A stretch of 64,000 nt of DNA. Origin: Takifugu bimaculatus (Eukaryota; Chordata; Actinopteri; Tetraodontiformes; Tetraodontidae). Under the pieces are notes generated by a model. It had not been told where the DNA came from and did no database searches. It saw only the letters and a program-made list of their open reading frames with translations. Shown here one piece after another: positions 46,401 to 64,000 of this stretch; the stretch's first letter is position 1; each line of letters opens with the position of its first letter. The translations under genes and the position numbers were made by a program. The stretch spans positions 11,115,418 to 11,179,417 of the forward strand of contig CP034975.1 of NCBI GenBank assembly GCA_004026145.2. Direction: 5' to 3'.

Positions 46401-49400
46401 AAATTAAGTTTTTTTTTTATCCTATATTGTTGCTTTTCGTAGTCTTTTCTTACTAAAGTAAAATAGAATTGGCTACCAATTCAGTAAATAAACCTAAAGA
46501 GGTCGCGAACTAGAATAATTTCTAAATACCGTAATTTCCGGACTATAAGCTGCTACTTTTTTCCTACACTTTAAACACTGCGGCTTATTCTACGGTGCGG
46601 CATATTTATGTATTTTTTCTATCGGCCGCTAGGGGCGCTCGGGCAGAAAAGAGAGACAGGTGGAATATATGTGTCGAGGAAGACGCAAGTTGAACGTAAC
46701 TTCGCGCTTTGTGTATGAATAAAATTAGCATAAACAGACCCTCATCATGGAAAATGCAAGAAGAAATTTTACCGGTATGTTTTTTTAACCAGCCCTGTTG
46801 GTGCTGTGCTACCGTGTTGCTGTTATGTTATGTTACTGCCGCGTCTGAGTGACCTTTACCGGTATGTTTTTTTTTAACCAGCCCTTTTAGTGCTGTGTTA
46901 TTGCCGTATTGCTGCTGTGTTACTGCTGCGTCACAGGCACTGTTTGAAAAGAAAAGCAAAGGTAGTGTAGCGTGTTGGGGAGGGTCAGTGTGGGAATTTC
47001 CCAGCATGCTTTGTGGCAGTGTGTCTGTGGGTTCAGGTTGGTGTTAACCCTGTTTTTGTTCGTTGTAAATGTTATCTTTTGCAACTTTCAATGTTAGTGT
47101 TCTATTTATTGAGTTCTGGTTGTTGATGTATTTAATTACTGTTTGCACCTGCACACCATAAGCCAGGTTGTGTGTGTGATTGAAGACCTCCCTTCGTTGA
47201 TGTATCTTCCGTTCAGTGTTTAATAAAGTAGCTGGCAGTAGTCTGCGTCTGAGTTCTTCCACGAACTATGTTTCAGTGCGGCTTAGACAGGTGCGGCTTG
47301 TATAAGTACAAAATTGATTTTCTTTCTAAAATTAGATTATGCGGCTTTTAATCAGGTGCGCTCTATAGTCCGGAAATTACGGTATGTCTTTTTTTCAATG
47401 ATCAATTTTAATTGCATTAGTTGTCATGTATTTATACAAATAATCCCATAGAATCTTAGATTTAAATCCTAATCGAAATCTCTTAAAAATATACAAAAAT
47501 CAATTGAATTATATTTTATTCAAATTACTTAACATCTTAACAGAGATTTACATCTGAAAATGAATCCAACTGTTGATTCTCCTGAATCCTCCTATCCAAA
47601 CAAAAAACTCTAAGATCATTAGACAAATGTGTAGGTATCGTCTTGGTATGATTATTGATATTTTGGTTAGACATTGCATCGCTGACACAAAGATTTGTTA
47701 CAAGAAATTACCCATTTCTGTTTTTCTACAGATACTGGCCTTCCCATTTCAGTTCTGCGACTCCTGGTGCCACCAGTTCGTTTGGTTGCTGCAGCAATCT
47801 GGAAAACTATTGAGCAGAGAGTTGTGGCTCAATATGGGTTGATTGAAGAATTTATTTCTTTGGTTACAGACATTGTACCAGAGATTCTTACCATTGACCA
47901 GAGGGTCCAGCTTACCCTGGGGCTTAGAGCACGGGTGAGAAGGATCCTTATTTATGACCTTATATCTGAAGCCTGAATTAAGTATCTCTGGTATAAATAA
48001 CCAGTATGTTCCAAGTGAATGGCTTTTAAATTGTTTCTCAAATTCTATCAGGTCAGTCTAATAAGCATGTTTTGTTAACAGTGTTTTCTAGTGTTCTCTG
48101 TCAGTGTGGTTCTACTGTTCCCTTTCAACACTTTTCATTTGTTGTTTAGCTAATTTTGGAGTTGTGCCAATCTACTGCAGACTTGGAGACTGTTCAGCCA
48201 CACCTGGACAGAATGCAACTGCTTATCAAGGTGTGAATCATGTTTTTCTCTTTAATTGTGAAACAATGTGCCGTTAATAACAATACTTTTGACTTTTCTA
48301 GGTGTAATAATTTATTTTTGAATTCCATTAATTTCTGCAGGTTGGTGCTACAAATATAGAAACTCCACATTTAGAGTTTGTTGAACTAGTCAAGAAGATG
48401 CTGAACAATTCTGATCACAGACAGCAGTTCTTTCAGGTCAGTATACTTTCACATTGGATATATAGCATATACCGTAAATTCCGGACTATAAGCCGCTATT
48501 TTTTTCTACACTTTAAATACTGCGGCTTATTCTAAGGTGCGGCTTATTCGTGTTTTTTTTCGTGGCGCCAAAAACATTTTGCCTGGCAACAGTACACCAA
48601 TAAAATTGATGAGAGGTCCAGACAGAGGTCCAATGTATGATCAGTCAAGCGCACTATCACAACTATTGTGAATCAGTCATTTTTACTAACCCTCATCAAC
48701 ATGGAAAATACTAGAAGAAAAGCATATGATGCGGCTTTTAAGTTAAAAGCGATTATTCTGGCGGTTGAAGAAGGAAATTGAGCTGCCGCACGTAATCTGG
48801 GTATAAATGAATCAATGGTAAGAAGGTGGAGTCGCCAGCATGAAGAACTGATCCAAACCAAAAAGACGACAAAAGCTTTTAGAGGTAATCATAGCAGGTG
48901 CCCCGAGCTTGAAAACCTTCTGGAAGACTGGGTGAACACACAGAAAGCAGTTGGCTGCGGTGTTTCCGCTGTACAAATCAGACTGAAGGCAAAAGCAATC
49001 GCCACCGAGATGAAAATAGAAGATTTTAGAGGTTTAGATTGTTCATTGTTTGAGTAAAAAAGCATAAGTAACGTAATTTGTGTGTAGCCGATACAAAGGT
49101 ATATTTCAAGGTAGCTGCATTACAGACACCGTTAGAAAAAAAGCATTTACTGGTACAATATATTTATGTATGTTGCTAAGCGGATTCGATTAAAAGAAGC
49201 TTAAAATCCGGTGCGGCTTGTATAAGTACAAAATTGATTTTCTTTCTAAAATTAGATTATGCGGCTTTTAATCAGGTGCGCTCTGTAGTCCAAAACTTAT
49301 GGTAGCTTGTTTGCTTTAAGTATAAAATCTGTATTTATCAGGATTTGTAAACCCTCATTTCTATTTTACTTATCTAATATACATTTCCAGAAAGATTTCC

Positions 49401-51781
49401 CAGAAGACTTTGGCCCCACATATGATAAAGCTTTACTCATCTTGATATGGACATTTCTTTCCCGACTTGAAAAGCTTCTTACTCTCAAAACATTCCAAGA
49501 GGTATAAACATGTTCTTTAAACTTAAGGATAAAAATGATACCTTTTTAATGTTAATGTTTGCAGCTCAGAATGTTTTTTCTTCTCAGGTTTCATCCATGT
49601 TTCAGGTGGCCTCAAGTGTTCTGGAGGAATGCGTACAGTCTCAATCACAAGAGCAGCTCAAACTCCTGCTGCATTATCAGAAAGGTCACAGTCACCTGGA
49701 TCACAATGGCAAGCCACTGTATATACAATAATTCCTTGCTGATTAAGCTGATTTGTTGTAGACATGTCATACCATTTTAGGACTTTTAGAATTCTTCCAT
49801 TCATTTTAGATTGGAGATTTTCGCTATATTTAAGCTTTATATATTTTGCAATAGTGCTGGTGCGGTAAACTAAGCATGAACTCCAACATTTTATCAGAAC
49901 TAAATGTATTTTTAAACTGCTAATTCAGGTAATTCATTTTTCTTTTCAGAGGGCTCCATGGAAGGTGCTTTTATTACTTCTGCTCTAAAACTCTGCTGTG
50001 CAACAGGAGCGGTGATGGATAAAGCCCATCCTCATAGCAATATTCAGGATGTATCATGTCGATATCATTCGGATTGTGAAAATCTACCACTGACACCTAC
50101 AGAACTGTTAAGTCCAGGCCTGACCAGCGAAGATCAGGCAAGCAAGATAAATTCTGATAAAGCTAAGTGGACCAATCAGGACAGAAAAACCGTGGGACTT
50201 TTGGGTGGCAGTAATCTAGAGTTTCTTCAAAGTCAGGTTCAAGATGGTTTCGAACAATGTGGTGTTAAGGTTCAAACAGCAGCTCAGCTGTCATCCTCCC
50301 ATTGCCAAACTGTGCGACCAACCAGAAGTCAGGGGTTGGAGAAGATTTTGTTAGAAGAGGGAAGAAGCCTCTCTTCAGAGCTACTTGTCACTGATGAGTT
50401 ATCTTGTCAGAAAATGAAATCCTCAGATAGGCCTCAGGTCAAAGATACACATGTGCCTCCTGTCATTGTTGAAGATGATCAAGCTCATCCAAAGAATGTT
50501 GGTAAAAGTCCTCAGTGTGCACCGACAAGGTCAATAAGAAACTCAAAAAGACAAATCTCCCTTTGCCTTAAAAGTAGATCAGGAAAGCACGGAAAATCAA
50601 ATGCTTCAGAGAGTAGAGCTTGTACTAATAAAAAAGCTTATACCCAATGTCTAATCTGCAAGGAGGATGTCAAAACAAGTCTAAAATCTCATTTGAAAAC
50701 TCACTTTCCAACTAGTGACTACGCTTGCCCCCGATGTGACAGCAGATTTAAACTATACTCCTCTTTAAAGCTGCACTTAAACAGAACCTGCTTTGAGTAT
50801 GGTCAGCAGCATGTAAATCCAGAAAATGCAGATGAATCCAAGAAACTTTACAAATGTGATAAGTGCAAGGAGTGTTTCAGATATAAAGTTGCCTTGGAGA
50901 GACATAATCTGACCCACAATGTCCTATACTGCGGCGTTTGCCGGAAGGTGTTGCGAGATGCAGCAACACTGGTGCGACATAAAGCTTCTCACACCCCATT
51001 TCAATGCAACCGCTGTGAGGAATCATTTACACTTTTCAAGCCCTTGCTCAGACATTGTCAAAACATTCATAAGATTACTAGGCCCTTTAAATGCATTCAT
51101 TGTTCAAAAACCTCATCCAATCTACGTATTTTGATTGCTCACGAGTGGAAACACACGGGTCATCTACCATTCCAATGTGCTCATTGTGGCCTAAGGTGTA
51201 AAACTGATGCGGACCTAATTTCCCATGAGAGAGTACACACAAGAGAGAAACCCTACTTGTGTGCAGAGTGTGGCAAGACTTTCTCACGCAACTCAAACTT
51301 GTTGCGGCACTTGAATTTTCTCCACGGTGAATCCCGGAATCAGAAGTTTTCTTGCTCCGAGTGTGAGAAATTCTTCAAGGAAAAAGGAGCACTAAAGAAA
51401 CACCAAAGATCAAAACATCTGAAGGAGTTGTTCCGTCATCCATGCCCGTACTGTGGGAAGATGATTTCGGCGTCGACCATGGCCAGACACAAACTGATAC
51501 ATACAGGAGAGAGGCCATTCAAATGCAACATGCCTGAATGTGACAAGGTTTTTAGGTCAAACTCTGAAGTGAAGAGGCATGTCCTTCTTCACCATTCCAC
51601 AGAACGGCCATATAAATGTGATGTTTGCGGGAAGGGCTTCATTAAAATATGCTTTCTCAATGCACACGCAAAGATACACTCAGGGGAGAAACCATTTATC
51701 TGTCATATTTGTGGCAAGGCTTTTCCAAAACTTTATAGCATGGAAAGACACAAAAAGCTCATACATCCATTTATAGAATAA
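43491..51781 (+). CDS. TINF2_N-like domain plus C2H2 zinc-finger protein, about 815 aa
   Basis: Seven exons join in phase: 43491-43518, 47732-47934, 48150-48230, 48341-48436, 49391-49501, 49588-49684 and 49950-51781. The start MEELTIKGN is the only upstream ATG frame that fits exon 2. Residues about 10-175 form a helical domain (VLRLLVPPVRLVAAAIWKTI, EEFISLVTDIVPEIL, LTLGLRARLILEL, LLILIWTFLSRLEKLL). I read it as the TRFH-like N-terminal domain of the shelterin protein TIN2. A polar linker of about 230 residues follows, then about 13 C2H2 fingers (residues about 438-810), the first with C-x2-C-x10-H-x3-H and the second ending Cys instead of His. TGEKP-like linkers (HTREKPY, HTGERPF, HSGEKPF) join the last ones. 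A nuclear DNA-binding role is likely; its target is unknown. The frame is intact. Confidence 0.85.
44338..45369 (+). mobile_element. PIF/Harbinger-type transposon, copy D, inside the Tc1 element
   Basis: The ends GGGCCGGATTCAC and GTGAATCTGGCCC are flanked by ATT at 44335-44337 and 45370-45372. Removing the element and one ATT restores the Tc1 reading AAC-ATT-GTG. Its interior, between about 44750 and 44955, is replaced by a fold-back element, so most of the transposase remnant is gone. The second-protein remnant remains on the minus strand at about 44960-45090. Confidence 0.82.
44748..44953. mobile_element. Fold-back element, second copy, inside Harbinger copy D
   Basis: Complementary arms of about 54 bp (44748-44801 and 44865-44918) enclose a loop that itself contains smaller self-complementary segments (CTTCTATCCAGAAGG). 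They are followed by the same tail as at 9190-9225. About 270 bp of Harbinger sequence present in copy B is missing at this site, so insertion accompanied a deletion. Confidence 0.7.
46529..47382 (+). mobile_element. Pogo-like transposon derivative, copy 2
   Basis: CCGTAATTTCC and GGAAATTACGG ends lie between TA dinucleotides. The 854-bp interior differs from copies 1 and 3 and keeps only the first few codons of the transposase (about 46747, MENARRN). It lies in intron 1 of the zinc-finger gene. Confidence 0.72.
48472..49302 (+). mobile_element. Pogo-like transposon derivative, copy 3
   Basis: The same termini, more diverged at the right end, between TA dinucleotides. The transposase N-terminus starts at 48701 (MENTRRKAYDAAFKLKAI). 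It has one in-frame TGA at about 48779, then continues (SMVRRWSRQHEEL, PELENLLEDWVNTQKA, GVSAVQIRLKAKAIAT) to 49056. It lies in intron 4 of the zinc-finger gene. Confidence 0.75.
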
Positions 51782-51880
51782 ACTAGGAATGAGGCCTGAA
51801 ATATTCTAGACAAAGCTCAGCAGTTTTTTTATCAATTACATTTCTTTATACTGAAATTATTAGTGCCTTTTACTAAATTA

Positions 51881-51886
51881 AATAAA
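51881..51886 (+). terminator. Candidate polyadenylation signal of the zinc-finger gene
   Basis: An AATAAA lies 100 bp after the stop codon in AT-rich sequence. Confidence 0.5.
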
Positions 51887-52329
51887 AAATGATAAGTGAC
51901 TGTTTTGGTTTTTTTTCCGAAGAATGTATATTTGATCAAGATTGAGGCTGCACTGTTGCGAGGTATTGACTACTGCTGTATGAGAACATCTTAACAATGT
52001 AACTGCATTTGTATTAATTATTACTATTAAAATTACACAGAAAACAACCTGATCTATATAGAAATTAGAAAATGTACTGTGACAAATGACAGCGTGTTGG
52101 CTTGGCACCAGAATGTTATTTAAATTATATAATCTGCAACCTTTGACATTTTTTTCTGTGATTCATGGCCCCTCTCCAATGGTAGTGGAGGAAAACTGAA
52201 AATAAATAACCCTACCCTAAAGCTTACGTTCATCAAAGTTAATTGATTCCAGTAATATTTTGGCTGCCTGTTAGCATACAGCAGACACTCTTTCATTTTA
52301 CTGGACCTCACCTACCTAAGCATTCCACA

Positions 52330-53140
52330 CCAGCTGACCCAAAGGCATTGTATCATTACCGACTTCCATCAGAGGTTGTCAAAGCTTATGTTGCATATGG
52401 TTGAGCTACAGATGATGTTGACCATGGGAAGCATCACCACCAAATGACGAAGGCTTGACAAGGGTATCATTGCAGGGTGCACAATTTGGCTTTGAATCTT
52501 CTGTGGAAGGAAGGAGCAATGCAGTACAGAGATGGGGGGCCATACTAGACACCCTGCCTGTAAAGCTTTTGTGGGCAACCTGATGGTAATAACTCCATTA
52601 TTCCAGGGGACACAGTAGATCCTGACCATACTGGAAAAGATGGCAATATGATTATGCCTCCAGTTCATATTGGACTAGTCAAGGAGCCTCACTATCTTGA
52701 AGGGGAACTACCGGGAAACATCTTCAGCATCCCAGATTCTGAGATCCCAACAATCCAAGCTCAAAGGATCTGATGCCTCAGAAAGCACTATGAGAGCTCC
52801 TTAAAGGACAGTAACAATCTCCCTAACATCAAAGTCTAGCTCACCTGCCTTGAGGCAAATGAGCACAGCCAGCTACTCGGGAGGTTAAAGGCTGGTGTTT
52901 CAAATATGGCATTGTACCTGTGCTACGATGACTCTTCCTACTTTGCAACTTTCCCATGTCCCAAGTGGAAGGAATGGAGGGCCTGTGCAGCAAGTTCTTG
53001 CGGAAATGGCTGGTAGTCCCACCATCGCTCAGTGCAATCAATCTATACAGTAAGGCCTCCAAGCTTTCCTTGCCAGTGGTTGAGGAGTTTAAAGCCACCA
53101 AGGCAAGGACAGTCAGTCAGCACACTCCTTTAGTCTGACA
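52330..53140 (+). pseudogene. Degenerate LINE reverse-transcriptase fragment
   Basis: Plus-strand pieces read RLDKGIIAGCTI, HPACKAFVGNLMVITP, QWILT-LEKMAIWL-like sequence, PDSEIPTIQA, and SFPCQWLRSL-type sequence with FLRKWLVVPPSLSAINLYSK near 52995-53050. This resembles the RT palm (A-F-x-D-D region, decayed) and thumb of a non-LTR element common in fish. Many stops are present. The clade is not assigned. Confidence 0.55.
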
Positions 53141-55679
53141 ATGGGAAAATTAGACATGCAAGCAAGATCATCAAATGCGGTGTTTGAAAACAGTTAAAGT
53201 AATTACACTGTGAAGTTTGTAATTCCAAAAATTGTAGTTTACTGTAACCAGTAGTTTATCAAAGTTATTTGTTGCCAATTTATCTTTTTTTTTGTTGGGG
53301 GGGGGGGGTTATGTACAAAAGGGGGTCCTAGCAGAAACAGTTTGGTAACTACTGCATTACATCTTACCAATTAACACTGATAATTACAGTTAGATGAAAA
53401 TGAAAAAAAAAATTCAAAACATAAAAACAGAAGCTGAATCAAAAAGCTTTTATTACTTATGTCATTAGTGGTTAAGCAATTAAGCATTATACAGAAACCA
53501 GTTACAAAAGAGCAAGTAACACTTAAATAAGGTAAATGTTTTACTTGGAGCATATTTTTGTTTGCTTTTGAACACAGGAGCATAAATCAGTTGCAGCGTT
53601 TTCCTTATTTATGCACAAGTCAGATTATCCTCAAACTCCTTCGCTGCCCACTGAGGTCCATCCTAATCGCCTAAAGCGTATTATCTGTATCTACAGCTGT
53701 TCATATCCAAAACATTTGCATATGGTTTCTACATATGGTTTCTTTTTTTTTTTTTACACTCAAATAACAAACAATGATTCATTTTAATTATGCTGCATAA
53801 CAATTGGATTAGTTATTTTTAATTGTTCCAGCCTGGCATATTTCAGTGATTAGTGGCAACATTAGCTATTATGCAGTTTTATTTATTTTTTTACTTAGTC
53901 AAATAGTCCCATCTGCTCTGCACTAAATGTACACATACTGTATATCGAGCTGATAAATATATGCTGATTTATTTTGCCGCTTTAATTTTTTTTTTGTAAC
54001 CAAGGTCAGCCCTAATGTCAAATTGCAAATGTCAAATAAACACCCACTTTACATTTTTTAAACACTTTCAGTATAGTATATTTTGATATATCTCACTGTG
54101 TCAGCAGGAAAAGACTGATTACAGCCTCATGTCAACTTGGTAGGCAGTGGTCCACAGACACCCGGAACCATATAAACACACCACCTTAGATTGGTAATGA
54201 AAAGAGGTTAATGACAATATCTACTTGAAATGGTCTTAATTTGTATTCATACATTTGCATCATGTCTATCATCATGGGTGGACTGTTTACCAGATAGAAA
54301 AGAAATGCTGAAAATTCTGCTTTCATGCTATAATAAAGTTGGAAAGTTTCCAGCTGGAAAACCCCCTTTTCATTTTTTTTCTTGTGTACTGCAAAGAAAT
54401 GTTGTAAATGCAAATAACAAATCTCACTGGTGGAGGGTACCCCTTTTAGAATTAATTATCAAATGATAAATGATAAATATTTAAGCTATTGTATGAATCT
54501 TTTTTTTAAATGACAATGACTGTCAATATTTTGTGTAAGAGAAATCTACTGAAATGAAATGATATTTGGCAAAGGGAAATTACATTTGCAAAATCAGGTG
54601 AGACTGATGACATTGTTATATAGTTATAAAGCTCCCAATTAAAAAACTAAGTAATTATGCTTTTCCATGAGCACTGAGTACATTATACTTAACTTCTTTT
54701 AGATTCTTTGAATACTATTTACTGGTTACATACATTATTACTGGCAGTAAAATATTACTTTTGGCACAAAGAACAAGGTGTGATAATGAGTAAATTGCTT
54801 TTAGAATCATACAAAATTATTAACTGTAAGCTATAAACACACATTCACACGGTGAAATTAAGCAGGGAAATTGCGTGGAGAATGGCAAGTAGAGTAAAAG
54901 GATTATACCTACGATTTGATAAAATATTGGAAAATATCTAAAGCACAAAAAAAAATTCTAAGCATAAAGGACTACCCCACTAGGGTGGAGCACTATAAAC
55001 TTTAACTAATATAAAATAACTTTTTAACTTTACTTTCTGTAGCATTTATTGCTATTTTTTCATTAGTTGTTACTGTTCTAAAAAAACAATATATTCAAGA
55101 AGGAATTTTTTACTAGCAATAAATTCCTATTTCCAAAACACTATAATTGTCCCATCTCTCTCCATCAAATTTATGCATTGTTTCATTTATATCTAATATT
55201 CAAATCACAGTTGTTCTTACTGAGCAACCATGAAGACTTCATATATACTCTGTGTACATTTCTGTTCCTAAATAATTTATGCTATTTGGTCAATTATCAT
55301 TTCTGTTGGTAATATACTATAATACCTGACCAAGTGGCCTTCTTCTATAGTATATATTTGATATCCAATATTGTATTATATATTCTAGGGCCTTTCTTTT
55401 AAGGGAATTGAAAAGATGTCTGAGTGACAGTGTGATAACCTTTTTGTATTTGCATATTTCTCTCTTTCACACATATTTGTGTGTCTGTTTCTGTGTGTGT
55501 GGCTACACTTCATTATATTGTTTTCTACATAACCCCAGTGGGTTATGTGTAACTATACTTTTTCTATTATTTAGTAAAGAACACAGTTAATTGTTTTGTA
55601 ATTGTCCTTAAACTTTGACTGAATTAATGTGAGCATTGCAAATCAAACCCAGGATTGGTGAAAAGAAATTTATCTTTAG
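53141..55679. other. AT-rich region, possibly the long 3' UTR of cavin1
   Basis: No exon or mobile element is recognised. On the minus strand an AATAAA at 53449-53454 lies about 2.2 kb after the cavin1 stop, and the interval lacks obvious repeats. This would fit a long 3' UTR, but position is the only support. Confidence 0.35.
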
Positions 55680-63469
<7,790 letters not shown>

Positions 63470-64000
63470 GTCAGTCGCTTTCTTTAATAAATGTTTCTTC
63501 TCTATTTTGTTTTCAACAGAATCTGTTTCTTAGCCAACCTATCTTTGCCTAGCCTCTGTCCGGAATTAAGACAAGTCTGCTGTTAAAGGCAGCATTAAGA
63601 TGTGAATGCCACAAAAGGGAGAGAATCCGTCGAAAGAACTCCGTCCAGATTTTTCCCAACCCCTGCCCCTCCCCTCTTTTTCCATTGGACTCTTCCCCTT
63701 TTTCTCAAAAACCCCTCCCTCTGCTCCTGCCTAAGCAGAAATGAGTAAAACTCCACCTCTACTGTTGAGCCAGCCCTAAAATAATTCAAAAACACCCCCT
63801 TTGGGTCTAGCCTTGTCCTGGAGGCATGGGTGCAATTATTAGAGTAAAGCTGCCATGATTTTTCTGTACAAGCTCAGGCACAACAGGAGAAGGAATGTCA
63901 GTCAGAATTTCCCCTTTTAGTACTCCTTTTCTTTTCTTTTCAGGGCAAATCAATTAATCAAGACTGAAGCAGGCAGGAAGCAATGCCAGAATACGTTTTC
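63470..64000 (-). promoter_or_regulatory. Cavin1 5' UTR and promoter region
   Basis: Sequence upstream of the cavin1 start codon on the minus strand. It contains a C-rich, GC-box-like stretch (about 63655-63725) and no coding potential. The promoter role is inferred from position. Confidence 0.4.

Larger units (their letters stand above)
43808..46420 (+). mobile_element. Tc1-like transposon, interrupted by a Harbinger element
   Basis: The left end is at 43808 after a TA, with GTATGAGAAAGTTTGGGCACCC. An internal inverted copy of the TGGGCACCC/GGTGCCCA zone lies near 44009 and 46268, as in the long IR/DR ends of one fish Tc1 group. The transposase begins near 44215 and is split by the Harbinger at 44338-45369. 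The right terminus is diverged, so the end is approximate. It lies in intron 1 of the zinc-finger gene, same strand. Confidence 0.75.

Overview
The window is vertebrate nuclear DNA, almost certainly from a ray-finned (teleost) fish. It carries spliced genes with GT/AG introns, a Rex3/RTE LINE with a GATG tail, L2-type LINE remnants, Tc1, PIF/Harbinger, hAT and pogo-type DNA transposons, a chromodomain Ty3/Gypsy retrotransposon, a tRNA-derived SINE and many microsatellites. All calls come from reading the sequence and from remembered family knowledge; no search was run.

Six host genes are visible. On the minus strand, 7044-9840 holds the first eight coding exons of rab3gap1, which runs off the left edge; its next intron holds a Rex3 LINE split by a younger L1-like LINE (1-6390). 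About 1 kb away and divergent is polr3d (10867-15141, +, 8 exons), followed in the same direction by mettl9 (16566-19378, +, 5 exons). From 19.4 to 35.0 kb there is no recognisable host gene: this is a transposon island of Gypsy fragments, LTR-like units, a complete but decayed chromodomain Gypsy element with a 5-bp target duplication, and three Harbinger copies, two of them in inverted orientation around a Gypsy RNase H fragment. Next comes kdelr2 (35370-40863, +, 5 exons, complete 212 aa), with a pogo-like element in intron 4.

At 43491-51781 (+) a seven-exon gene encodes about 815 aa. An N-terminal domain resembling the shelterin protein TIN2 (TINF2_N) is joined to about thirteen C2H2 zinc fingers. 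This is the most interesting gene here. Its first intron holds a nested stack of a Tc1 element, a Harbinger inside it and a fold-back element inside that. The right end holds cavin1 (55680-63469, -, two exons, 469 aa), with an expanded 11-residue repeat and a 6.4-kb intron carrying a hAT element with an exact 8-bp target duplication, a SINE and simple repeats.

The host genes do not form a pathway; they are ordinary neighbours (Rab3 GTPase control, RNA polymerase III, protein histidine methylation, KDEL retrieval, a DNA-binding protein, caveolar coat). Most structural novelty lies in the mobile elements and in the TIN2-like/zinc-finger gene.
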